Positions 1 through 10,989 are shown, numbered from the stretch's first letter. The stretch: 64,000 nucleotides of DNA from Valencia hispanica (GCA_963556495.2 OY747721.1:32410349-32474348), one strand, 5' to 3'. The notes: generated by a model from the letters alone, not told the origin. Numbers and translations are program-made.

Positions 1-62
1 TAAAGGCTGAGGCTCTGCCCTCAGCAGGGTGTCCAAGCTTATGTTAGGGACCCCAGCCAACT

Positions 63-216
63 AAGTTCAACCAATCACAGCTGCTCCTCGAACGTAACCA
101 GCTCTCTCATTGGTTAGACAGCCATATTTGGGTGGACCTTGCTGAGCTGCACAGCTCCTGTCTAACCAATGAGAGAGCTGGTTACACTCGAGGAGCAGCT
201 GTGATTGGTTGAACTT
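63..216. repeat. Long near-perfect inverted repeat (hairpin, MITE-like)
   Basis: Two 58-nt arms (63-120 and 159-216) are reverse complements with only two mismatches, around a 38-nt loop. The arms begin with AAGTTCAACCAATCACAG on the left and close with the complementary sequence on the right. Each arm contains CCAAT/ATTGG boxes. The size and symmetry fit a small foldback transposon or MITE. I see no clear target-site duplication, so the family is unassigned. Confidence 0.75.
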
Positions 217-700
217 GGTTTGCAGTGTGCTCAGGGACCAGGAGGGTCACTCGAATGCTAAAAGGAGAGGGTAAACCATTTAGGAAATGCAATTGCAAAA
301 AGGATTTGAAAATGAGAGCTGGAAAGAGAAAACGGATGTAGAAAAGGGAATCACTTTTTTAAATGTATGAAAAGGAAAGATATTTACAATCTCACTTATT
401 AATTGTGTTATTTAATTCTCCATTTTGAAATAGGATTTGAAAAACGTTTTCAAATCACAGTATTTAATAATCAAATAATAAATACAATTTGCAATTCCTC
501 TTTAGTATTTCAATTTAAAATGTGTAATTACAAAATGCTTTTCAAATTTGTCTTTTTTTAAATAAATTAATTGTTGAATTTGAAATTATATTTAGCAATC
601 TATATTTTTAACTCACAATTAAGCACTCCTCGTCAAAATGCTGTATTGCTTTTCCAATGACCCCCGTAGTCCTCCATACAATTGGTTCACAGCGTGGCAT
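217..700. other. AT-rich stretch without a gene
   Basis: No credible coding region. It is rich in short TTTGAAA/TTTCAAA and TTGCAAT motifs, including a perfect 10-bp stem with a 3-nt loop at 434-456. It may be the decayed interior of a repeat, but I do not recognise a family. Confidence 0.4.
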
Positions 701-930
701 TGCTATCGAAAGCCAGGAGGGCCAAAAACGCGCGAAACAACACGTTAACAACACGTTAACAACGCGCAAACAACGCATACTTTGTGTGTGAATATAATCA
801 ACGCGCAAACAACACGTAAACAACGTGTTAATGACGCGCAAACAACACGTACTTTACGTGTAAGGTTATGTCGCTGCTGATTGGCTTCCAAGACCGTGGG
901 ATGAACCAATACAACAATCAGAAAAGAGGG

Positions 931-1062
931 GAGCTCAGCAGATCACAGCAGGCTGCAGATAATGCTATTTCTGTCATCTGCTTGAATCTCCCGAAGGTGA
1001 TATTAAGAAGATACTCCATCCCGATCATTTTCAATATTTTTTTCATTATTTTAACAAAATTA
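931..1062 (+). repeat. Internal direct repeat, copy A
   Basis: The stretch beginning GAGCTCAGCAGATCACAGCA matches 2175-2276 in the same orientation. Copy A carries an extra segment of about 35-40 nt in the middle (about 972-1008). Both copies then share AGAAGATACT and TCATTTTCAATAT. Both sit inside the ~2-kb inverted-end element. Confidence 0.65.
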
Positions 1063-1934
1063 GTTTTACTTTTGCTAAATAGTTATTTGTAAATCCAACG
1101 ATACCTGAACGCAAGTAGCTATGTGAGACCAGAGTCCACTGAGGCCAACACTGATACCGGAACACACACAATCACAGATGTCCCCAGACTCAGTAAACTC
1201 CAGCGCAGCAGGAGTAACTCATCAAGCAGCGCAAGAGAAGGTGATGAAACACGGACAGAACACATTAATATGAGGCTGATCTGCAGAGTCAAATAAGGCA
1301 GCTTGACTAACATACAAGCTCCAGCGAGCGGTCAGCTGATATGTGCAGATTCGCGTGCAGCGTCCACACAGAAGACGCATATCAGCTGTGGATGCACTTC
1401 TAATAAGACTATATAGGATGAAAAGTTTTGACCAATAACAGGATAATCTCCCTTTAACACCCTTTGCATTTCCCTCATTGTTTCCAGCATAACATCTAAT
1501 ATTGTTCTGCTGCTTCATATAGGCCCACCACCTCGTCCTCTCTCGCCCCGCAGGAGAGGCAGTCCGTTCTCGGCTCAGAGTTCGGACTTATTGTCCTGCT
1601 GTAAACATCACAATATGTCGCAACGAATCATTTGATTTGCTGTTTTTCACTTCTGTGGCAACACTTAACTACTCTGACCAAATGAAACATCAAATCGGTT
1701 GCTTTTCTTCTGATTGAAAAATGATTACATTTTATTGGATCACACAGGTGCGCCTCCTCATCCTCCTCCCTGTTCCGCATCTTGTGGTAGCAGTCCTGGC
1801 TCCCTTCACCACCCTGAGGAACCGGACTAAGCTTCTTCATAGGAGTTCTGACAGCAGCAGCTGATTAACATCACAAAAGCTCAAATAATACCTCAACTAC
1901 AGCCACAAAACCCTGAAGTGGTTGAAAAGAAGAC

Positions 1935-2160
1935 GCCATAGATCCAGAGCATCCTCTACATCAGGCTGTCATACAACTACAGAGCGTCTTCAGTCAGAGG
2001 CTTCTTCAGATCTGCAGACTGCTACAGGAGATCATCCCTACCCACAGCCATCAGCATCTACAACAAATCTTTGAAGGAACTTGCATAATGAGTTACAACA
2101 ACATTTAATTTCCCTTTGGGATTAATAAAGTAATTTTGAATTTGAATTTGAATTGAATAG
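1935..2160 (+). mobile_element. LINE 3'-end remnant
   Basis: One frame reads like the C-terminal tail of a non-LTR reverse transcriptase (a stretch similar to DCYRRSSLPTAISIYN). It is followed by an AT-rich end with TTGAATTTGAATTTGAATTG repeats. A diverged relative lies at 15450-15668. It is 5'-truncated, as usual for LINE copies. The clade is uncertain (CR1/Rex-like). Confidence 0.5.
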
Positions 2161-2174
2161 AAGCTTGGTTTGTG

Positions 2175-2276
2175 GAGCTCAGCAGATCACAGCAGGCTGC
2201 AGATAACGCTATTTTTGTGGAGAAGATACTTTGTCCTCATCATTTTCAATATATTTGTAATTATTGCAACACAAAT
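2175..2276 (+). repeat. Internal direct repeat, copy B
   Basis: Second copy of the 931-1062 sequence, same strand. It begins GAGCTCAGCAGATCACAGCA and is separated from copy A by about 1.2 kb that includes the LINE fragment at 1935-2160. Confidence 0.65.
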
Positions 2277-2957
2277 AATACATTCAAATGATGAATAATA
2301 TACTATGAGATTTTTTACTAGATAGATTCCTTCCTGCCACTCCCTCTTACCACTCAGATAGTGCATCACTTTTCTAAATTACTTTTCAAAAATGTCGTTT
2401 TACTTCATGTTGACAAAAAAAGGACAAAAACATGCCCTTTGCATTAAACAGCAATATTTCAATATTGAAAACATAAGTTATGTGAAGCAAATAGTTGATG
2501 CATCTGTCAAATATCATACCAGCATGTCCAAAAGTCTTTTGACAGGACTCTAGTTATTTTGGAGTAAAGCAGAGGGTGTAACTACAGGGGTGAAAAGGTA
2601 CCAAAAAAATTAAAAAATAAATCAGTATTAACAGGCAAGTTTGCGCGTTGTTTACATGTTGGTTACGTGTAAAAGGCACACGAAATTTCGCGCGTTTTTG
2701 GCCCTCTTGGCTGCAGCGCACATGTTGCCTTTTTTTTCAGTCATTGATCTTGCTGGCGGCCCTGCGGTGAAGGTAGTGGAGCGGTGATGAAAGCTTATCT
2801 CCGGATACAAGATAACTCCGGGCTGCTGTGTAAAGTCCGGTTCTTAGTCAACTTTGTAAATAAACTACAGAAAACACCCCAATCGCTGCCTGTGTGTTCG
2901 TCTCGAAGCCCTGCGCAAAAAAACAAAAGAAGTAAAAAGGCGCACAATTACCCTCAC

Positions 2958-3096
2958 CTGACTTGGGATACGTTACGATGACGACGTCGTCGGGACGGAA
3001 AGTAAACTCCTCGTAGTATTTGAGGCTCTCCGGGGTGTGTATGGCGTTGGGCACATAGACGCCCTTGTACAGAGTGTATAGGTCCGCTTCGGTCAT
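2958..3096 (-). CDS. Cytosolic sulfotransferase, first coding exon (gene continues off the left edge)
   Basis: Sulfotransferases of this family move a sulfuryl group from PAPS to hydroxyl or amine groups of steroids, phenols and xenobiotics in the cytosol. The exon starts at an ATG (3096) with MTEADLYTLYKG and runs 46 codons plus one base. It ends in VIVTYPKS followed by a clean GTGAGG donor. TYPKSG is the PAPS 5'-phosphosulfate-binding loop, split by the intron after its glycine's first base. The pattern YKGVYVP, then ESLKYYEEF, then RPDD resembles fish SULT2-type enzymes more than SULT1, but one exon cannot fix the subfamily. No exon with the following TTW motif is visible before position 1, so the remaining exons are outside the window. 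The intron holds the ~2-kb transposon. Confidence 0.85.
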
Positions 3097-3335
3097 GGTT
3101 CCGTGCACATGCAGGCACAGCGAACGGAGCAAAGTGCATGCGCTTCGGACAGCTCCCGTCTGAACACTGTTGGACTCTGTCTGAAGTTTACTGACACCAC
3201 TAAGTAGGCTGGGGCTGTACGCGATCGCCTCTTCCTGTCTACTGCAGCGTCAGAACAGAACCCGAGTTATTTCTAAAGTAAAACATGTATGCTCCCAGTT
3301 TGTAATTGTGTTTCCCCGAACTATATAAATGTATG
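3097..3335 (-). promoter_or_regulatory. Probable 5' flank of the sulfotransferase gene
   Basis: Upstream of the ATG the DNA is GC-richer than its surroundings and contains GCGATCGC and several CpGs. On the minus strand a TATA-like TTTATATAG sits at about 3323-3331, some 230 nt before the start codon. The transcription start is not determined. Confidence 0.3.
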
Positions 3336-3419
3336 CGTTAAAAAAACATCGATCAGATTAAGAATTGTTCTTTTTTTCTTTACGGTGCTTTGCAAAACTG
3401 TTCCCACTCTCTGAGAGCC

Positions 3420-3615
3420 GGCACAAAGCATAAGCGAACAAATGTTGGGCAGGTTTACAACATTAGGGAAATTGCTGCGGTACATTGTGCAAACATACGG
3501 TGAAAAAAAAGACAAACACTTAAATACAAAAAATACAATGTGCTAAACAGATTGATATGTACATAAGTGTAGGTAATGGTCGGTGCAAATCAGACAGGTG
3601 CAAAAAAAACATGCG
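3420..3615 (-). mobile_element. 5'-truncated Rex1-type LINE 3' tail
   Basis: This stretch matches 60540-60715 (the tail of the large Rex1-type element) over about 180 nt. Shared stretches include GGTTTACAACATTAG, GAAATTGCTGCGGTAC and GGTGCAAATCAGACAGGTGC. Orientation is the same, so the copy lies on the minus strand. Only the 3' untranslated end remains. Confidence 0.7.
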
Positions 3616-3619
3616 GGGG

Positions 3620-4069
3620 TCTCCCATAAATACATAAACTTTATCATAGATCTAAAATAAAAAATATATATTTTTTCATTTAGAATAAGAATTGCATGTG
3701 GGAATGCTAAGTTATGCTCTAACGTTAATGATGTGCACTTTAACACAGGTGTAAAGTTTAACCTGATAAACACACTTTATAGACAATATGAGCTGTAACA
3801 CAGTTAACAGCTGGCATTACAACTATGGAATTATTATTATGATTAATAATGGTATTTTGATTGATTATTACAAGCTGGGAAAACGTGAGATAATGATGCC
3901 AATGAAATTAACATTAATGCACCTGCTGATTAGATCTAATATTTACACATTTGTCTGAGGAAGGTACTCATATTACTATTTTCCATAATAATAGCGCTAG
4001 GCTTATCTGTTAGAACCATTGACTGTTAATATTTTGGTTAGAACTAGCAGATAGCGCTGGCTATTTATA
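3620..4069. other. Intergenic, nothing recognised
   Basis: AT-rich sequence with short ATTATTATT-type runs. I see no gene or named repeat before the Tc1 insertion. Confidence 0.4.
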
Positions 4070-5556
4070 AACTCAGTAAAAAAAGAAACGTCCCTTTTTC
4101 AGGACTTTGTATTTCAACAATAATGTTGTAAAAATCCAAATAACTTTACAGATCTTCATTGTAAAGGGTTTAAACAATGTTTTTCATGCATGTTCAATTA
4201 ACCATAATCAATTAATTAACATGCACCTGTGGAATGGTCGTTAAGACCTTAACAGCTTACAGAATGTAGGCATTTAAGGTCACAGTTCTAAACACGCAGT
4301 AAACTAAAGAGACTTGTCTACCGACAGTGAAAAACACCCAAAGAAAGATGCCCAGGGTCCCTGCTCATCTGTGTGAACGTGCATTAGGCATGCTGCAGGG
4401 AGGCATGAGGACTGCTGATGTGGCTAGGGCAAAAAATTGCCATGTCCGCACTGTGAGACGCCTAAGACAGCGCTACAGGGAGACAGGAAGGACAGCTGAT
4501 CATCCTCGCAGTGGAAGACCACGTGTAACAGCACCTGCACAGGATCGCTACATCCGAATATCACACCTGCGTGACGGGTACAGGATGGCCACAACAACTG
4601 GCCGAGTCACACCAGGAACACACAATCCCTCCATCAGTGCTCAGACTGTCCGCAGTAGGCTGAGAGGGGCTGGACTGAGGGCTGTAGGCCTGTTGTAAGG
4701 CAGGTCTTTACCAGACATCACCAGCAACAACGCCGCCTATGGGCACAAACCCACCTTCCCTGGACCAGACAGGAGTGGCAAAAAGTGCTCTTCACTGATG
4801 AGTCACGGTTTTGTCTCACCAGGGGTGATGGACGGATTCGTGTTTATCGTCGAAGGAATGAGCGTTACACCGAGGCCTGTACCCTGGAGCGGGATCGATT
4901 TGGGGGGTCCGTCATGGTCTGGGGCGGTATATCACATCACCATCGGACTGAGCTTGTTGTCATTGCAGGCAATCTCAATGCCTTGCGGTACAGGGAAGAC
5001 ATCCTCCTCCCTCATGTGGTACCCTTTATGCATTCTCATCCGGACATGATCCTCCAGCAGGACAATGCCACCAGCCATACTGCTCGTTCTGTGCGTGACT
5101 TTCTGCATGACAGCAAAGTCAGTGTTCTGCCATGGCCAGCGAAGAGCCCGGATCTCAATCCCATTGAGCACGTCTGGGACCTGATGGATCGCAGGGTTAG
5201 GGCTAGGGCCATTCCCCCCTGAAATGTCCAGGAACTTGCAAGTGCCTTGGTGGAAGAGTGGGGTAACATCTCACAGCAAGAACTGACAAATCTGGTCCAG
5301 TCCATGAGGAGGAGATGCACTGCAGTACTTCAAGCAGCTGGTGGCCACACCAGATACTGACTGGTACTTTTGATTTTGAGCCTCCCTTCATTCAAGGACA
5401 CATAATTCTATTTCTGTTAGTCACATGTCTGTGAAACATTTTTAGTTTGTCTTATGGTGTTGACTCTTTTAGTGTTCATACAAATATTTACACACATTAA
5501 GTTTACTGAAAGTACAAACAGTTGAAAGTCAGAGGACATTTCTTTTTTGCTGAGTT
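4070..5556 (+). mobile_element. Tc1/mariner transposon, full length, inactive
   Basis: The element is flanked by TA on both sides (4068-4069 and 5557-5558). It begins AACTCAGTAAAAAAAGAAAC and ends in the inverse form GCTGAGTT, giving matching terminal inverted repeats. Length is 1487 bp. It carries one transposase gene broken by a frameshift and a stop. A close sibling with an internal deletion lies at 46699-47859. Confidence 0.92.
4348..5360 (+). pseudogene. Tc1-family transposase pseudogene (DD34E)
   Basis: Tc1 transposases bind the terminal repeats with two helix-turn-helix motifs and cut and join DNA with a DDE catalytic core. The frame opens at ATG 4348 with an HTH region including TADVARAKNCHVRTVRRLRQ. 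A one-base loss near 4682 (compared with the sibling copy) shifts the frame to a stop at 4696-4698. The catalytic half resumes from about 4760: LFTDESRF (first Asp), LQQDNATSH (second Asp) and SPDLNPIEHVWD (the DD34E Glu). A TGA at 5221-5223 interrupts the last part, and the natural end is TGA 5358-5360. All catalytic residues are present but the protein cannot be made as one chain. Confidence 0.9.
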
Positions 5557-5558
5557 TA

Positions 5559-5904
5559 GATTAGCTAACCATACATGCTAATGGCTAATGGCATTATTGA
5601 TCATAGTTCTGTAACATCAGAATAATATCATTAACATCTTTACTGTAACATTACCTTTGTCTTTGTTGCGTTTTTCCTCTTCTTTTCTTTTTTTCCTGCT
5701 GATAATTTGGGACGCTTTGACATATAAACTTTTTTTGAACGAAAACCAAATGGCGGCCGGGTAAAAGAAGTCTGATTGATGGAGGTGGTTTCCCATCCTG
5801 CTTTGCGGCGCCTCATGTTTTGTTCTGCACCGTGACCTAATTATATGTGTGATCCCTTCAACTCTCCCCTGGTCGCAGTATGGTAAGAACGTATGGTCAA
5901 TTCA
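5559..5904. other. Spacer between Tc1 and L2 insertions
   Basis: No gene or repeat family recognised. It contains a small CpG-bearing patch (about 5750-5850). Confidence 0.35.
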
Positions 5905-7315
5905 ATTAAATTAGCTTCACTTTATTTATATAGTGCCAATTCACAACAGATGTCATCTCAAGGCACTTAACCCAATCAGTAAAAGTTTCCTATTTAAGGA
6001 AACCCAGCAGATTGTATCAGTCATTAGCGTGAGGTTGGGCCCCGTTGATGCAGACTTTCCAACCACAGCAATCTTTCTATGTTACAGAAAGTAAAAAGTT
6101 GATAACAGGACACAGTGGATGTTAAGTTACTGGGAGCATCATCCCAGTCGATGCCCCCCGTCCAACAGGGCATTGCAGCCAAGCAGGATACCAGACCAGG
6201 TGTATCTTCTATGGAGAGAAAAACACTGAGAGAACACAAAGTTAATAGTCGAAATAACAGAATGTACTGTAATACAACTGGAGAGTAGTAGGAGAAAAGG
6301 AAGTAGCAGACTGAAGAAAATTGGTAAGTCTGTCCTCCAGCAGTCTAAGCCTATAGCAGCATAACTACAGAGATAACTCAGGATGACCTAAGCCACTCTA
6401 ACTATAAGCTTTATCAAAAAGGAAAGTTTTAAGCCTGGCCTTAAAAGTAAACAGAGGGTCTGCCTCACGGACTAAAGCTGGGAGCTGGTTCCACAGGAGA
6501 GGAGCCTGATAACTAAAAGATCTGCCTCCCATTCTACTTTTAGAAATCCTAGGAACTACAAGTAAACCTGCAGTCTGAGAGCGAAGTGCTCTTTTAGGAA
6601 CATATGGAACAATTAGATCTCTGATGTATGATGGAGCTTGATTATTAAGGGCTTTGTATGTAAGAAGAAGGATCTTAAATTCTATTCTGGATTTAACAGG
6701 GAGCCAATGAAGGGAAGCTAAAACAGGAGAAATGTGATCTCTCTTTTTAATATTCATCAGAACTCTTGCTGCCGCATTTTGGATCAACTGAAGGCTTTTA
6801 ATGGCATTTTGTGGACTTCCTGATTGTAAAGAATTACAGTAGTCCAGCCTTCAGGTAACAAATGCATGGACTAGTTTCTCAGCATCACTCCTGGACAGGA
6901 TGTTTCTAATTTTAGCAATATTACGGAGGTGAAAGAAGGAAATCCTAGAAACCTGTTTAATATGGGATTTAAATGTCAAGTCTCGGTCAAAAATAAAGCT
7001 GAGGTTCTTTACGTTATTACTGGGGGCCAATTTAATGCCATCCAGATGAAGTGATTGACTAATCAGTTTCTTTTTTAGAACTTCTGGTCCAAAGACAGAA
7101 ACTTCTGTCTTGTCAGAATTTAAAAGCAAAAAGTTTAGATTCATCCATGTTTTTATGTCTTCCACACATGCCTGTAATCTACCTAACTGACTGGGTTCAT
7201 CAGGATTTATGGATAAATATGGTTGTGTATCATCGGCATTGCTGTGGAAATTCATCCCATGCTGTCTAATGATTCTACCAATTAGGAGCATATATATGGT
7301 AGTCAATGCCATGTA
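5905..7315 (-). mobile_element. L2-clade LINE, 5'-truncated
   Basis: On the minus strand, 7312-6854 encodes the C-terminal half of an L2-type reverse transcriptase, starting just before the catalytic motif. The motif reads NADD in place of YADD. After one TGA at about 6849 the frame continues through RLDYCNSL into 6787-6398, which holds LHWLPVKSRIEFKIL and GRSFSYQAPLLWNQLP and ends at KAYS. The 3' UTR and GAATTGAATT-type tail lie at 5905-6397. Related copies are 29370-29538 and 58184-63756. It is not mobile: 5'-truncated, stop-bearing and with a mutated active site. Confidence 0.85.
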
Positions 7316-7377
7316 AATCCCATTAATGCTCCTCTTGTTGCAGTGTCAATGAAGTACAATGAAGCATAAAGTTACTA

Positions 7378-7453
7378 ACGTGCCTCTGGCGCCCCCAGAG
7401 TATACGGCGCCCTTAGCATTTGCCTATACTGCCCATGCCACGGGCCGGCCCTG
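7378..7453 (-). mobile_element. One end of a hAT-like element
   Basis: On the minus strand it starts CAGGGCCGGCCCGTGGCAT and continues into GGCAGTATAGGC and GGGCGCC motifs. This terminal pattern is common in fish hAT-type repeats. The matching opposite end was not found nearby, so this is probably a fragment. Confidence 0.45.
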
Positions 7454-7631
7454 CTTGTGGGAACCTGCAAGCAGGTGTTTTTCCCATCAACGCTGGCTTT
7501 GTGGAGAGCAAGATGAATAGCTATCCCGTCAACAGATCCTTCTCCGCATGAGTGAATTATAACCATGAACATCTCAGTCTGCTGTGTTTCTTTGTTCTTC
7601 ATGATGCTGTTTGTGTGTTTGCTGATGTTCT

Positions 7632-7666
7632 CCACAATTGCACAACTTCATGTTGTGCAATTGTGG
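7632..7666. repeat. Perfect 15-bp hairpin
   Basis: CCACAATTGCACAAC (7632-7646) is followed by a 5-nt loop and its exact reverse complement (7652-7666). No poly-T tract follows, so it does not look like a terminator. It may be a repeat end or a chance palindrome. Confidence 0.7.
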
Positions 7667-7669
7667 TTA

Positions 7670-8699
7670 TAACTTAATCAAATGTGAAAAAAGTTAAGAG
7701 GAGGGTTAATAGATTTGTAAAGCAATGTGTTACACTAACAACTCCTAGTTCCCGTTCTGCATCACATTCCAGTTCAGTCATGTCTAGACATATAGATTGT
7801 TTCCTTTGATGCTATAGTAGCAGTAGATAAATAGTCCTCAGTCAAGACTAAGTAAAGACTGGGTAAACCTTAAATATTGTTCAGCTCAGATTTAACTGCA
7901 ATAAATGACAGAATGACAAAAAGGTTCTTATTTTTTAAAAAGAGGCACAAAAAGCAAACTTGAGGTTTAAAAAAACAAAACGTTTAGAGGACAGAGATTA
8001 GTCGTTGCAGTTATGTGGATCTGGTCTGGTTCTAGCCTTTTTGGCTGCGTGCTGTTTATCGTCCGTCTCAGCAAGCCTTTGTATATCCAACCAACAAGAC
8101 GACCTTATTTGGTCAAGCAGCAGAGCTTTCACAGGGATGCTCAGAGCAGGGCAGGGTAAATAAAGAGTACACACAGTTTAGCACACTGCTGATGGACATT
8201 TTATCCCTAATTTCTAATACTCCCATTGGCATGGACGTTTGTGGAATGTTTTTCTTTGGAGTATAGGTGTCATGTTGCAGAAAAAGAATTGTATTTTTTT
8301 AAATTCAGTATTTGATTTTATTTGGTACTTAAATTATTTGCACACTAGAGGGTAGTGTAGTGCCAGAAGCAACAGGTGGGGTTAACCAGCCTTCAGGTGG
8401 AGAGAGAGAGAGAGGTGTTTGTTTAAGGTCAGCCAGACAGCTCCTTGGTTTTGTTGGGCTCGGTTTGTTTGCCAATCACAGAGATGGTTTTGGTATGTAT
8501 GTTTCACCTGCTTTTTTGAGAGGCATTTATTTGTATTTGTTTGATTTGACATTTGTTTCTCCTTTTACAACAGTGTGCGCATACATTTTTGATGAATTTA
8601 AAAAATGTGCACTTAAAATCTTAACGTAATGTACTTAATACCTTTCATTAAGGTTGTTCAAGTTGTTGACTGATCCAAGAATTTGTATTTAGTTTATGT
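7670..8699. other. Intergenic, no gene
   Basis: No convincing coding or repeat structure. An (AG)n run lies at about 8399-8414. An open frame at 8360-8629 has no recognisable domain and is taken as chance. Confidence 0.35.
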
Positions 8700-9000
8700 A
8701 ACTTCTATGACTCATCAAGCAACAAGAGAAAATAAAAAAGACAAAATGAGAGACGTTGTCCAGTGTCCCCTGTTGGGTGCCAAAATCAGGTTTAGGCAAA
8801 GAGCAAATAACTCGACAAAAAGATACGAGTTTACATTTAGAGAAGTATGATTCAAATTATTAAATACTCTCAAAAAACTGTTGGGGTGTTTCTTTAATCC
8901 GAAAGTTGGTATTGTGCTGTAAAGGCCGGAGTTGGTTAGTTTTAACCCAGTAAAGCTACACACACCAGGATGGATCAGGGAATACAATCTGACTGTAGAA
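8700..9000 (-). other. Possible decayed LTR edge with primer-binding-like motif
   Basis: On the minus strand TGGCACCCAACAGGGGAC (about 8763-8781) resembles a tRNA primer-binding site as found just after a 5' LTR. The preceding ~220 nt contain an ATTAAA element. No paired LTR, gag or pol is visible. This is a weak suggestion only. Confidence 0.2.
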
Positions 9001-10125
9001 CATTCTTCACCTTTTATTCAAGTTGGTAAGCTGAGCTAATGCCGCATTCCATTTACTTTAGAAGCCAGGACTTGGAGCTGGGAATGATGTCGCACTCGAG
9101 TTTAAGACGTTGCACTTAGCGCAGTCTGAGAAGTTGGGACTCCAATGTGGCGACGCCCAAGTAGCCGTTGTTCATAGTACGTCCTATGAATATTACTTTA
9201 AGCTGTACTTTCCACATGCAAACACCGCTTTTAATTTGTTCAGGTCAGAGTTGCAGACGCTACATATGACATTGATTTTTAGACGCAGTCCTTGCAAATC
9301 AATCTACACTAAATAGATAATACAAAACACAATGTATGAACAAACATATCTTTTAAAGGTTATGAAATAAACATTCATATAGCCCCCCCCCCCCCATTTT
9401 AAAGTTCAGTTTATTAACTAAATTTTTTTTAGAACAGTAACATTTTAAACTTTTTAAAACCGTAAACATTGGTTACTTGTCAGCTTCATCAGCTTATTTC
9501 TTTTCAAAAAATATATTATTTATCATTAATATTCAATCCCTTCCATTATTTACCCAATTGTTTTAATTTTTTTTTTCTTCGAAAATTCCACTTTTTTAAT
9601 AAAAATTTTCCTGAATTCCAATTTTTCCATTCTGACTATATTTATTAACCAACAAGTGTATTATCATGTAGTGAATGAAAAATAATTTAAGAAATCAATA
9701 GCCAAAGAGACCCACATTTACTGATATTCGTAAATATTTTCACAAATAACTGTGCTGGGGTTCAAGCATTTCAGTGTCATTTTTAAAGAACTAAAGCATT
9801 ATGTGAAAAACAGAAGAATCTCATCTTCTTCCCCTTTTATAAAAGAAAATCTCCCTTTAAAAGTGCGCTTGTTGAACTCAGCATTAAAACATGTCTTATA
9901 AAGAGAAAAAGAAAATCCTCGTATTCACATCCACAATGATCAGGACATTTGTTCATGTTTATTTCCTAACTCTGTCCCAGACTCCACTGAAAGACATGAC
10001 ATGTCTGTGTTTTTGTCTTTAGCTCTCATGTTGCTGCAGACCTTGCAGCTCGTGAGCTGACAGAACTTATAGAAGGCTCGTTCTCCCTATTCATAAACAT
10101 CGATTTAAAAAAAAAAATTATTATT
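9001..10125. other. Intergenic AT-rich DNA with poly-C tract
   Basis: A C homopolymer of about 13 lies near 9381-9394, followed by AT-rich DNA. No gene is recognised. Confidence 0.35.
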
Positions 10126-10319
10126 TGGAGGACATCTGTGTTTCAATTAGTTTTTTCGCCATGGCTGGCCCATTTATTCTGTCTGTATACTCTAAGTAAC
10201 TTCAGGTACTTTTCAATCTTATTGAAAAGTACTGATTCAGCAATTGACCAGATCTCTAAAGATTTTTTAACCCAAAATCTTAGTCCGAGCAGCCGCACTA
10301 TATACGTCATGTAGACCAG

Positions 10320-10960
10320 CGAGTCTCATCTTTGCTTTATGCAGGCGATGTGATTCTGTTAAAATCTTCAAGTCGTGACCTTCAGCATTCACTGGACCTG
10401 TTCTCACCATGTATGAAGCCACTGGGATCAGAAGCAGCTCTTTAAAGTCCGTGGTTAATGGTTCTCAACTGGTAAAAAAGATGGATTAGCTCTCTCTGGT
10501 ATGGATAGGTGGATTGGTTCTTTATCTGTGTCAATGCAAGTATTGCTTTGGATTACTGTGTTGAAGAACGGTCTGTGTACTTTCGACCATCACTTGCAGT
10601 CACTGGACATGGACTCTGACTGAGAGAATGAGATACAGGACACAAGCCGCTGAAGAAGGCTTCTCTATCAGGTAGCTGGGCTCAACATATTAAAATGGAG
10701 TGAGACGCTTAGCCGTAAGCGCCATGTGAGAAGTAGAAGCCAGTTGAAGTCAAACCAGGGTGGTTCGGAGACCTGATACCTCCCCGGTGCCTGCCTTTGG
10801 TGGTTTTCCGGTCACATCCCATTGGGAGGAGATTCTGGGGCAGACCCAGAACTCACTGACTGGCCAACAGTATCCCTCTGGCTTTTCATGAGATCCTCGA
10901 GAAACAGCTGGAGTAAATCATTTGGGAGAGATTGTTCTCTCTTTTCACTAAGCATTTCTG
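10320..10960 (+). mobile_element. Decayed non-LTR retrotransposon 3' half
   Basis: One frame near 10330-10420 reads LIFALYAGDVILL followed by SRDLQHSLDLF. This corresponds to the YADD reverse-transcriptase motif and the following helix of a fish LINE, with Gly replacing the first Asp. Further on, 10790-10960 resembles the C-terminal block of the same LINE type (GGRRFWGRPRTHW in a shifted frame). Several frameshifts and stops are present. The clade was not determined. Confidence 0.5.
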
Positions 10961-10989
10961 AACACTCTGAGGTGTGTTTTTTTTCTCAT

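Larger units (their letters stand above)
711..2716. mobile_element. ~2-kb non-autonomous DNA transposon with inverted ends and subterminal motifs
   Basis: The left end at 711-735 (AGCCAGGAGGGCCAAAAACG) reappears inverted at about 2690-2716 with one or two changes. Inside the left end (735-870) are repeated 9-11-nt motifs of the types CACGTTAAC, AACGCGCAAAC and AACACGTA. Inside the right end (2640-2690) the same motifs appear in reverse orientation. No transposase frame is visible between the ends. The interior carries a direct duplication and a LINE 3' fragment. Terminal plus subterminal repeats are typical of cut-and-paste elements such as hAT or Kolobok types; the superfamily is not established and no target duplication was found. 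Confidence 0.55.
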
